DNA of 6,793 bases from Paracoccaceae bacterium. Its GTDB lineage: Bacteria; Pseudomonadota; Alphaproteobacteria; Rhodobacterales; Rhodobacteraceae. The notes under the pieces are model-generated. The model did no database searches, was not told the origin of the DNA, and worked only from the letters and a program-made list of their open reading frames with translations. Below are positions 1 to 6,282 of this stretch, in pieces. The stretch lies in assembly GCA_027080755.1 (NCBI GenBank), contig JALWQC010000190.1:1-6793 (forward strand), in the 5' to 3' direction. The stretch's first letter is position 1, and every line of letters starts with the position of its first letter. A program made the translations under genes and the position numbers.

Positions 1-531
1 CGCTGTCGGGGTGGGATCCTGCGAAGCGGTCTGCGTGGCCGTGGTTTGGGCGGTTTCTATCTGCTCCGGCCCGTCATCGATCAGGCCGTCCGAATTGCTT
101 CCGGCGACATCGGTGGGGGTCGGGGCAGGCCGGGTTGCCTCGGCCACGACGGTGGCTTGCGGATTGACGAGGGTCAGGCCGACGGTTGTGGCCTCGCATG
201 TGTCTTCATTCTCGATGCAATAGGCAAAGCTGACCTCGCCCGAGCAAGACGCCGAATCGCTATATTCGACAGAGCCGTCCTCGTTCACATTCACGGCACC
301 GCACGTCGGGGCCTGCGTGATGACAACCTTGCCCTTCAGCGTATCGTTTGCCTGCACATCCAGCACCTGATTCTTGCCGGCACGGACGGTAAACTGGTCG
401 GACTCGGCGGTTTCGGCGCTGGAACTGCCGAAAAAGGCCATAACCGTATCGCTTTTCTGCGCCAATGTGCCCACCACAATGGCCAGAACGAGTCCGGTCG
501 CCAGAGTCATAAATCGATCGTCAGAAAACAC
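1..531 (-). CDS. Partial membrane-anchored or exported protein with a cadherin/Ig-like domain (C-terminus beyond the window)
   Basis: This is an open reading frame of 177 codons running off the left edge. I do not recognise a named family for the whole protein. The proposed start is GTG at 531, because an AAGAAGG ribosome-binding site lies 9 bases upstream (541-547). An ATG at 510 in the same frame has no such site. Residues about 8-24 form one hydrophobic helix, which could be a signal anchor or uncleaved signal peptide. Residues about 46-122 resemble a tandem-95/cadherin-like Ig fold: QFTVRAG, LDVQANDTLKG, then a NEDGSVEYSD strand and a SFAYCIENED strand. Four cysteines (77, 96, 105, 112) within this domain could form disulfides in the periplasm. 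Residues about 125-177 are rich in Thr, Ala, Pro and Gln, like a flexible linker, so a further domain probably follows. The gene lies downstream of secA in the same direction but 275 bases away, so it is probably a separate transcription unit. The reading frame is well supported; the function is unknown. Confidence 0.75.
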   Translation of the reverse strand, partial: MFSDDRFMTLATGLVLAIVVGTLAQKSDTVMAFFGSSSAETAESDQFTVRAGKNQVLDVQANDTLKGKVVITQAPTCGAVNVNEDGSVEYSDSASCSGEVSFAYCIENEDTCEATTVGLTLVNPQATVVAEATRPAPTPTDVAGSNSDGLIDDGPEQIETAQTTATQTASQDPTPTA

Positions 532-540
532 GATTGCCCA

Positions 541-547
541 CCTTCTT
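541..547 (-). promoter_or_regulatory. Ribosome-binding site that fixes the GTG start at 531
   Basis: On the minus strand this reads AAGAAGG, 9 bases before the GTG at 531. The alternative in-frame ATG at 510 is preceded by GATCGATTT, which has no anti-Shine-Dalgarno complementarity. The site therefore favours the GTG start. Confidence 0.55.
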
Positions 548-672
548 GAGTGCCTGTTTTTCGGAAACACACCAGATACACTACTACCCGGCCATCACCT
601 TATCCCAATATAGGAAGTTTTTCCACATATAAAATATGCACTTACACAAAACTGCGTCTTATCGGCAACACA

Positions 673-719
673 CCGCTATATCTGCGCCCCTGCCCCCTGC
701 GGGGATCCAGATATAGCGG
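673..719. repeat. Perfect 12-bp inverted repeat with a GC-rich loop in the secA 3' spacer
   Basis: CCGCTATATCTG (673-684) and CAGATATAGCGG (708-719) are exact reverse complements, separated by 23 bases. The loop can pair further through a CCCC run and GGGG at 701-704. The sequence lies between the secA stop codon and the start of the downstream same-strand gene. As RNA from either strand it would form a strong hairpin. No run of T follows on either side, so it is not a textbook intrinsic terminator. It could be an mRNA 3'-end stabiliser or processing structure, a protein-binding palindrome, or a copy of a dispersed palindromic element. The structure is certain; the role is not known. Confidence 0.7.
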
Positions 720-755
720 CCGGCGCCAGCCTTTTGGCAGATGCCGAAATTACAT

Positions 756-776
756 AAGGTTTTTATTACAAACCTT
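756..776 (-). terminator. Possible secA terminator hairpin
   Basis: On the secA-sense strand, AAGGTTT and AAACCTT flank a 7-base loop, giving a 7-bp stem about 30 bases past the secA stop codon. It is followed by the AT-rich stretch ATGTAATTT rather than a clean T run. Another hairpin (AATCCG/CGGATT, 780-800) sits between it and the stop codon. The position fits the 3' end of secA, but the stem is AT-rich and the U tract poor, so termination is only suggested. Confidence 0.3.
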
Positions 777-806
777 TGGAATCCGGTTCCGAATCGGATT
801 GTTGCC

Positions 807-3515
807 TTAAACCTTGCCGTGGCAGTGCTTGTATTTCTTCCCGGATCCGCAGGGGCAGGGATCGTTGCGCGACAGGCCCTTCCAGGTTTCGGGATCCTGC
901 GGATCGATGCCCGGGGGCAGCTCCGGCGCGGGGCCACCGGCGGGCTGTGCGCCCCCGTCACCCGGGACCTGCGGGGCGGCGCCTTCCTGCGCGGCCTGCA
1001 TTTGCGCGATCATTTCCTGCTGTTCTTCCTGCGTCATGATCTGCACATGCGCCATCTGGGATGTCACGGTGTTGCGCAGATCGTCCAGCAGACGTTCGAA
1101 CAGGGTGAAGGCCTCGGTCTTGTATTCGTTCAGCGGATCCCGCTGGGCATAGCCGCGCAGCCCGACGACCGAGCGCAGATGCTCCATCGTTACCAGATGC
1201 TCGCGCCAGCTGCTGTCGATAGCCTGCAACAGGATCTGTTTTTCCACCTGCCGCATGGTGTCGGCACCGTATTTCGCCACCTTCTGCGCGATGGCCTTGT
1301 CCACCTCGTTATACAGGCGTTCGGTCATGATCTCGTCGTCCACGCCTTCTTCGTTGGCCCACTCGATTACCGGCAGATCCAGCCCGAAGATGGTGCGCAG
1401 CGCATCCCGCAGCCCCTCGGTGTCCCATTGTTCGGGATAGGCTTTTGGCGGGATATGGGTGGCGATCAGGTCATCCACCACATCGTGGCGCATTTCCTTG
1501 ATGGTGTCGGACAGATCGTCCGATTCCATGATCTCGCGGCGCTGGCTGAAGATCATCTTGCGCTGTTCGTTCATCACGTCGTCATATTTCAGAACATTTT
1601 TGCGGATGTCGAAATTGCGCGCCTCTACCTTGCCCTGCGCGCGTTCCAGCGCCTTGTTGACCCAGGGATGGACGATGGCCTCGCCTTCCTTCATGCCCAG
1701 ACGGTTCAGCATTTTATCCAGCCGCTCCGAGCCGAAAATACGCATCAGGTCGTCTTCCAGCGACAGGAAAAACACCGTGCGCCCGGGATCGCCCTGACGG
1801 CCCGAACGGCCGCGCAGCTGGTTGTCGATGCGCCGGCTTTCGTGGCGTTCCGTGGCCAGAACGAACAGGCCGCCGGCCTCCAGCGCCTTTTGCTTGGCAT
1901 CGGCGACCTCGGCCTCCATCCGTTCGCGAATGGCAACAGGGTCGTGACCTTCGCCCTGCGCCTCGATTTCCGCAACGATGCGCATATCGAGGTTCCCGCC
2001 CAGTTGGATATCGGTGCCGCGGCCGGCCATGTTGGTGGCAATGGTCACGGCGCCCGGCACACCGGCCATGGCGATGATCTCGGCCTCTTTTTCATGATAG
2101 CGCGCGTTCAGCACGTTATGGGGCACGCCCGCCGCCTTCAGCAGTTCCGAGATATGCTCGGACTTTTCAATAGAGGTGGTCCCCACCAGCGTCGGCTGGC
2201 CCTTTTCGTGCGCCTTTTTGATGCGCTCGACAATCGCGGCGTATTTTTCCGCCCCGGTGCGGAACACGCGGTCATGTTCATCCTCGCGCGCGATCGGCTT
2301 GTTTGTCGGCACTTCGACCACGCCGAGGTTGTAGATATCGCCGAATTCCTCTTCCTCTGTCAGGGCGGTGCCGGTCATGCCGGCCAGCTTGTCATACAGG
2401 CGGAAATAGTTCTGGAAGGTGACCGAGGCCAGCGTCACGTTTTCCGGCTGGATCGGCACGCCTTCCTTGGCCTCGATGGCCTGATGCAGGCCGTTGGACA
2501 GACGCCGGCCCGTCATCATGCGGCCGGTGAATTCGTCAATCAGCATGACATCCTGCCCGCGCACGATGTAATCCTTGTCGCGCTTGAACAGGGCATGTGC
2601 CAGCAGCGCCTGCGTAACGTGATGTACGATCGTGGCGCTTTCGGGGTCATACATGGACTGGCCCTCGGGCAAGAGGCCGGCCTCTTGCAGCCTGGCCTCC
2701 ATGTAATCGTTGCCCTCTTCCGTCAGCGTGGCAGAGCGCGCCTTTTCGTCCAGCTCGTAATGTTCCTCGGTCAGGCCGGGGATCAGCTTGTCGATGGTGA
2801 TATACATGTCCGACTTGTCCTGCGTCGGACCGGAAATGATCAGGGGGGTGCGGGCCTCGTCGATCAGAATCGAGTCCACCTCGTCCACGATCGCGAAATA
2901 GTGATCGCGCTGCAGGATCTCCGACAGGTTGGATTTCATATTGTCGCGCAGATAGTCGAAGCCCAGCTCGTTATTGGTGGCATAGGTGACGTCCGCGTCA
3001 TAAGACGCCTTCTTGTCCGCCTCCAGCATGCCGGGCGCGACAACGCCCCAGCTGACGCCAAGGAAATCGTAGACGATCCCCATCCATTCCGCGTCGCGTT
3101 TGGCCAGATAGTCGTTGACCGTCACCACATGCCCGCCGCGACCGGCCGGCGCGTTCGAATAGGCCGGCAGGGTCGCCATCAGGGGTTTGCCCTCGCCGGT
3201 CTTCATCTCGGCGATATTGCCCTGATGCAGGAAAATCCCGCCCATCAGCTGCACATCGAAGGGACGCAGGCCAAGGGTGCGGAACGCGGCCTCGCGCGCA
3301 TTGGCAAAGGCCTCGGGCAGCAGATCGTCCAGACTTTCGCCCGCTGCGTAACGGTCGCGGAATTCCTGTGTCTTGGCTTTGATCTGTTCGTCCGACAGGG
3401 CCTGAAACTCGGGCTCCAGCGCGTTGATCTTTGCCACCAGCGGTTTTATTGCCTTGATTTTACGATCATTCGGAGTGCCAAAAACCTTTTTGGCCATTGC
3501 GCCTAAACCCAGCAT
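807..3515 (-). CDS. secA: Preprotein translocase ATPase SecA (atypical Walker A motif)
   Basis: SecA is the ATP-driven motor that pushes unfolded preproteins through the SecYEG channel in the inner membrane. The product is 902 residues, a usual proteobacterial length. Visible landmarks are a Walker A region at 106-111, [12 protein letters not shown] near 134-145, [13 protein letters not shown] at 181-193, Walker B DEVD at 211-214 with ARTPLIISG after it, GTTSIEKSE near 445-453, [10 protein letters not shown] at 494-503 and the arginine-finger motif [11 protein letters not shown] at 566-576. The scaffold and wing regions follow. A Gly/Pro/Gln-rich linker leads to a zinc-binding tail with C887, C889, C898 and H899, which in other SecA proteins binds SecB and phospholipid. 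The ATG at 3515 ([13 protein letters not shown]) matches the usual family start; a TTG seven codons upstream is less likely. The ribosome-binding site is weak (GGGA). The oddity is GEGKP instead of GEGKT: Pro111 (CCC, 3183-3185) replaces the Mg-coordinating Thr. Several other conserved positions also differ. The identity is secure. Confidence 0.97.
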   Translation of the reverse strand: MLGLGAMAKKVFGTPNDRKIKAIKPLVAKINALEPEFQALSDEQIKAKTQEFRDRYAAGESLDDLLPEAFANAREAAFRTLGLRPFDVQLMGGIFLHQGNIAEMKTGEGKPLMATLPAYSNAPAGRGGHVVTVNDYLAKRDAEWMGIVYDFLGVSWGVVAPGMLEADKKASYDADVTYATNNELGFDYLRDNMKSNLSEILQRDHYFAIVDEVDSILIDEARTPLIISGPTQDKSDMYITIDKLIPGLTEEHYELDEKARSATLTEEGNDYMEARLQEAGLLPEGQSMYDPESATIVHHVTQALLAHALFKRDKDYIVRGQDVMLIDEFTGRMMTGRRLSNGLHQAIEAKEGVPIQPENVTLASVTFQNYFRLYDKLAGMTGTALTEEEEFGDIYNLGVVEVPTNKPIAREDEHDRVFRTGAEKYAAIVERIKKAHEKGQPTLVGTTSIEKSEHISELLKAAGVPHNVLNARYHEKEAEIIAMAGVPGAVTIATNMAGRGTDIQLGGNLDMRIVAEIEAQGEGHDPVAIRERMEAEVADAKQKALEAGGLFVLATERHESRRIDNQLRGRSGRQGDPGRTVFFLSLEDDLMRIFGSERLDKMLNRLGMKEGEAIVHPWVNKALERAQGKVEARNFDIRKNVLKYDDVMNEQRKMIFSQRREIMESDDLSDTIKEMRHDVVDDLIATHIPPKAYPEQWDTEGLRDALRTIFGLDLPVIEWANEEGVDDEIMTERLYNEVDKAIAQKVAKYGADTMRQVEKQILLQAIDSSWREHLVTMEHLRSVVGLRGYAQRDPLNEYKTEAFTLFERLLDDLRNTVTSQMAHVQIMTQEEQQEMIAQMQAAQEGAAPQVPGDGGAQPAGGPAPELPPGIDPQDPETWKGLSRNDPCPCGSGKKYKHCHGKV

Positions 3516-3765
3516 AAATATCCCGTCTTTCTTCAACTTTTGCCGGCCAAATCATGCCGATCGGTGATGTTACCCTTATCCGCCGTCCTGATGGATGACT
3601 ATGGTGCTTGTTTCAATGCGCGCAAATGCGTAAATGGACTCACGCGACCACATGCACAACAAGGTTCGTTTTTGATGTAAGCGGCAGGCATGGCAGTGTC
3701 AACGCCAGCCCATCGGGGCATACAGGGATTTCGCGCCATTCCGGCGCATAAACAGGAGTTTTATC
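3516..3765. other. Divergent intergenic region between secA and the isomerase operon
   Basis: This 250-base spacer must hold the promoters for both directions. The secA-facing promoter is the clear one (3674-3702). For the rightward operon I see only weak candidates, such as TTGTTT at 3608-3613 with TAAATG at 3631-3636 (17-base spacing), so I do not call one. Just upstream of the isomerase ribosome-binding site there is a small GC-rich hairpin, GCGCC/GGCGC with a 5-base loop (3733-3747). Near the secA start a palindrome CCGATCGG (3557-3564) has flanking ATCA/TGAT arms. No tRNA or known riboswitch is recognisable. Confidence 0.6.
3674..3702 (-). promoter_or_regulatory. Likely sigma70-type promoter for secA
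   Basis: On the minus strand a perfect TTGACA -35 box (3697-3702) is followed, after exactly 17 bases, by TACATC (3674-3679). This is a partial match to TATAAT and is acceptable for Alphaproteobacteria, whose -10 boxes are loosely conserved. Transcription would begin near 3667, leaving a leader of about 150 nt before the secA ATG at 3515. The -35 box is convincing and the -10 box is only fair. Confidence 0.55.
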
Positions 3766-4620
3766 ATGCGTAAACTACTTTTGGCCACGGCAATCGCCGG
3801 TTTCGGCTTTGCCAGCACACCGGTTCTGGCACAGGAAGAGGCCCCCAACGCCAACACGGTTCTGGCCGTGGTTGACGGGCAGGTTATCACCCTTGGTCAG
3901 GTTATCATGCTGCGCACCCAGCTGCCGGAACAGTATCTTTCCGCCCCCGATGACATCCTGTTCAAGGGCATCCTGAACCAGCTGATCGACCAGACTCTGC
4001 TGGCCGAATATCTGGAACGCGACACGCCCGAGATCCGCATCTCTCTGGAAAACGAGGCCCGCAGCCTGCGCGCCGCCGCCGTGATTTCGGACGTGATCAA
4101 GGAAAACGTGACCGAGGACATGATTCAGGCCGCCTATGAAAAGGCCATCGCCGATCTGCCCGAGGAGCCGGAATACAATGCCTCGCACATTCTTGTGAAG
4201 ACCGAGGACGAGGCCAAGGAACTGGTCAAGGAACTGGAAAACGGTGCCGATTTCGCGGAACTGGCCAAGGAAAAATCCACCGGCCCCTCCGGCCCCAACG
4301 GCGGGGAACTGGGCTGGTTCGGCAAGGGCATGATGGTGCCGGAATTCGAAACCGCTGTGACCGGTCTGGAAGTCGGGCAGATTTCCGCCCCCGTGCAGAC
4401 GCAATTCGGCTGGCATGTCGTGAAACTGAACGACAAGCGCATCAAACCGGCCCCGACCCTGGACGAGCTGCGCGACCAGATCACGCAGCAGCTGCAGGCA
4501 AAGGTTCTGGATGAACGGATTGCCGAAATCCGCGACGGTGCCACGATCGAGGATATGTCCGACGGCATCGACCCTGCCCTGATCAAGGATTACGATCTGA
4601 TCAAGAACGCCGAATACTAA
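3766..4620 (+). CDS. Exported parvulin-type peptidyl-prolyl cis-trans isomerase
   Basis: The product is a 284-residue folding catalyst of the PrsA/SurA/PpiC-like group, expected to act in the periplasm on newly exported proteins. It begins with a typical signal peptide: MRK, a hydrophobic core, then a probable cleavage after VLA (residue 22). An N-terminal helical chaperone-like region spans about 30-130, including VVDGQVITLGQV, as found in SurA/PrsA-type proteins. The parvulin domain covers about 138-224: ASHILVKTEDEA (His141), GGELGWFGKGMMVPEFE and the closing GWHVVKLND (His217). A helical acidic tail follows. ATG 3766 is chosen because AGGAG lies 7 bases before it (3754-3758) and the signal peptide starts there. 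The gene is first in an apparent operon, with argJ starting 10 bases after its stop. It is divergent from secA, which would deliver its substrates. The parvulin assignment is strong; the exact orthologue (prsA, surA or ppi-like) cannot be fixed here. Confidence 0.93.
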   Translation: MRKLLLATAIAGFGFASTPVLAQEEAPNANTVLAVVDGQVITLGQVIMLRTQLPEQYLSAPDDILFKGILNQLIDQTLLAEYLERDTPEIRISLENEARSLRAAAVISDVIKENVTEDMIQAAYEKAIADLPEEPEYNASHILVKTEDEAKELVKELENGADFAELAKEKSTGPSGPNGGELGWFGKGMMVPEFETAVTGLEVGQISAPVQTQFGWHVVKLNDKRIKPAPTLDELRDQITQQLQAKVLDERIAEIRDGATIEDMSDGIDPALIKDYDLIKNAEY

Positions 4621-4630
4621 GGGACGCACC

Positions 4631-5878
4631 ATGACCACAACGCCTGTTTCCCCGCTCGCCCCCAAGGGCGGCTTCCCGAAACTGCCCGTCATTGACGGCC
4701 TGCGTTTTGCCGCGGTCGAGGCAGGCGTGAAATACAAGGGGCGGCTGGATGTCATGCTGGCCGCCCTTGACCCCGATACCGTGATCGCCGGCACCTTCAC
4801 CCGCTCCAAAACCCGCGCCGCGCCGGTGCTGTGGTGTCAGGAAAATCTGGCAAACGGGCTGGCCGGGGGCGGCAAGGCCATCATCGTCAATTCCGGCAAC
4901 GCCAACGCCTTTACCGGCCGCAACGGCCAAGAGGGCGTGGAACGCACCGCGCAGGGGGTTGCCGATACGCTGGGCATTCCTGTGCGGAACGTCTTTGTTG
5001 CCTCTACCGGTGTGATAGGGGAGCCTCTGCCGACGGAACGCATCACCGCCAAGCTGGGCGAGCTGGGCGAAACCCTGTCCCCCGACAACGCCGAAAAGGC
5101 CGCCCGCGCCATCATGACCACCGACACCTACCCCAAGGGCAGCGCTGCAAGCGTAACGCTGGACGGCACGCCGGTCAAAATCGCCGGTTTCGCCAAGGGG
5201 TCCGGCATGATCGCACCGGATATGGCAACCATGCTGGTGTTTATCTTTACCGACGCCTGCATCACGCAACCCGTTTTGCAGCAAATCGTTTCCGCCAACA
5301 CCGAAAGCACCTTCAACAGCATCACGGTGGACAGCGATACATCAACCTCGGATTCCCTGATCGTGGGGGCGACCAACCGCGCCGCCATGCCCGCTATCAC
5401 CAGCATGGACGACCCGCGCGCCGCCGTCTTTGCCGATGCCCTGCACGGTGTCATGCTGGATCTGGCGCAACAGGTGGTGCGCGATGGTGAAGGGGCAAGC
5501 AAGTTCGTTGCCATCACCGTCAGGGGGGCGGAAAACGACCGCGCGGCCAAAACCGTCGGGCTGGCGATTGCCAATTCCCCGCTGGTCAAAACCGCCTTTG
5601 CCGGCGAGGATCCCAACTGGGGCCGCATCGTCGCCGCCATCGGCAAGGCCGGTGAACAGGCCGACCGCGACCGCCTGTCGATCCGGTTCGGGGATATCCT
5701 CGTGGCGGAAAATGGCTGGGTTTCCCCCGACTACCGCGAGGAAGACGGCGCCGCCTATATGAAGGCGCAGGACCTGTCCGTCACCGTGGACCTTGGCGTC
5801 GACACGGGGCAGGCGACCGTCTGGACCTGCGATTTGACGCACCGGTATATCACCATCAACGCGGACTACCGTTCATGA
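4631..5878 (+). CDS. argJ: Bifunctional glutamate N-acetyltransferase / amino-acid N-acetyltransferase ArgJ
   Basis: ArgJ transfers the acetyl group from N-acetylornithine to glutamate, recycling acetyl in the arginine pathway. Bifunctional forms also make N-acetylglutamate from acetyl-CoA. The 415-residue product has the family landmarks: NSGNANAFTG at 87-96, the oxyanion-hole ASTGVIG at 124-130, the self-cleavage site KGSGMIAPDMATML at 189-202, FNSITVDSDTSTSDS near 228-242, and the C-terminal HRYITINADYRS. Cleavage between Ala199 and Thr200 would yield alpha and beta chains, with Thr200 as the catalytic nucleophile. The length is normal and no key residue is missing. The start ATG at 4631 has AAGGGA (4619-4624), which overlaps the stop codon of the isomerase gene, suggesting translational coupling. 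The stop overlaps the next gene by 4 bases (ATGA). Whether this copy is mono- or bifunctional cannot be told from sequence alone. Confidence 0.97.
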   Translation: MTTTPVSPLAPKGGFPKLPVIDGLRFAAVEAGVKYKGRLDVMLAALDPDTVIAGTFTRSKTRAAPVLWCQENLANGLAGGGKAIIVNSGNANAFTGRNGQEGVERTAQGVADTLGIPVRNVFVASTGVIGEPLPTERITAKLGELGETLSPDNAEKAARAIMTTDTYPKGSAASVTLDGTPVKIAGFAKGSGMIAPDMATMLVFIFTDACITQPVLQQIVSANTESTFNSITVDSDTSTSDSLIVGATNRAAMPAITSMDDPRAAVFADALHGVMLDLAQQVVRDGEGASKFVAITVRGAENDRAAKTVGLAIANSPLVKTAFAGEDPNWGRIVAAIGKAGEQADRDRLSIRFGDILVAENGWVSPDYREEDGAAYMKAQDLSVTVDLGVDTGQATVWTCDLTHRYITINADYRS

Positions 5879-6273
5879 AACTGCTGCTCGTTTCCGCCGT
5901 CGCCCTGATCGACAGGGACGGCCGCGTGCTGCTGGCCCAGCGCCCCGAAGGCAAATCCATGGCCGGCCTGTGGGAAGTCCCCGGCGGCAAGATCGAACCG
6001 GGCGAAACCCCCGAGGCCGCCCTGATCCGCGAGTTGCACGAGGAACTGGGTATCGACACATGGTCAAGCTGCCTTGCGCCGCTGACCTTCGCCTCGCATG
6101 CCTATACGGATTTCCACCTGCTGATGCCGGTGTTTGCCTGCCGAAAATGGCAAGGCACCCCGATCCCGCAGGAAGGACAAACCCTGAAATGGGTGCGCCC
6201 GAATGCCCTGCGCGATTACCCCATGCCCCCCGCCGACATCCCCCTGATCGCCGTGCTGCGCGACCTGCTGTAA
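5875..6273 (+). CDS. mutT: MutT-like Nudix hydrolase (probable 8-oxo-dGTP diphosphatase)
   Basis: This is a small soluble Nudix protein of 132 residues, the usual MutT length. A complete Nudix box runs from residue 38 to 60: Gly38, Glu44, Arg52-Glu53, Glu56-Glu57 and Gly59. These fit G-x5-E-x7-RE-U-x-EE-x-G-U, in which the glutamates bind catalytic metal. The N-terminal strand LLLVSAVALIDRDGRVLLAQRP and AGLWEVPGGK are typical of MutT enzymes that hydrolyse oxidised purine nucleoside triphosphates such as 8-oxo-dGTP, preventing A:T to C:G mutations. The start ATG overlaps the argJ stop in an ATGA arrangement, a strong sign of translational coupling. The Nudix class is certain. The substrate is inferred from size and overall resemblance to MutT, and another nucleotide substrate is possible. 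Confidence 0.9.
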   Translation: MKLLLVSAVALIDRDGRVLLAQRPEGKSMAGLWEVPGGKIEPGETPEAALIRELHEELGIDTWSSCLAPLTFASHAYTDFHLLMPVFACRKWQGTPIPQEGQTLKWVRPNALRDYPMPPADIPLIAVLRDLL

Positions 6274-6282
6274 GGATCCCCC

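Noticed and set aside
46..549. A 167-codon plus-strand frame at the left end
   Set aside because: The minus strand here encodes a coherent protein with a hydrophobic anchor, an Ig-like domain and a ribosome-binding site, so the plus-strand frame is its shadow.
741..3506. A 921-codon plus-strand open frame opposite secA
   Set aside because: It is the antisense of the well-supported secA frame. Its His/Gln/Val-rich translation has no family motifs, as expected for a shadow frame in GC-rich DNA.
3516..3536. An upstream TTG start for secA adding seven residues
   Set aside because: SecA proteins of this group start MLGLG, which matches the ATG at 3515, and a rare TTG start is not supported by a better ribosome-binding site.
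3672..3700. A rightward promoter using TTGATG near 3672
   Set aside because: At 17-base spacing the -10 position reads AGTGTC, which does not resemble a -10 box, and the same bases form the better leftward secA promoter.
3775..4809. A 344-codon minus-strand frame opposite the isomerase gene and argJ
   Set aside because: It crosses two genes with clear family motifs on the other strand and has no recognisable domain of its own.
5875..5878. The overlap of argJ and mutT as a possible frameshift or fusion
   Set aside because: Both proteins have complete, normal-length ends (argJ ends in NADYRS, mutT begins as expected). ATGA overlap is ordinary translational coupling.
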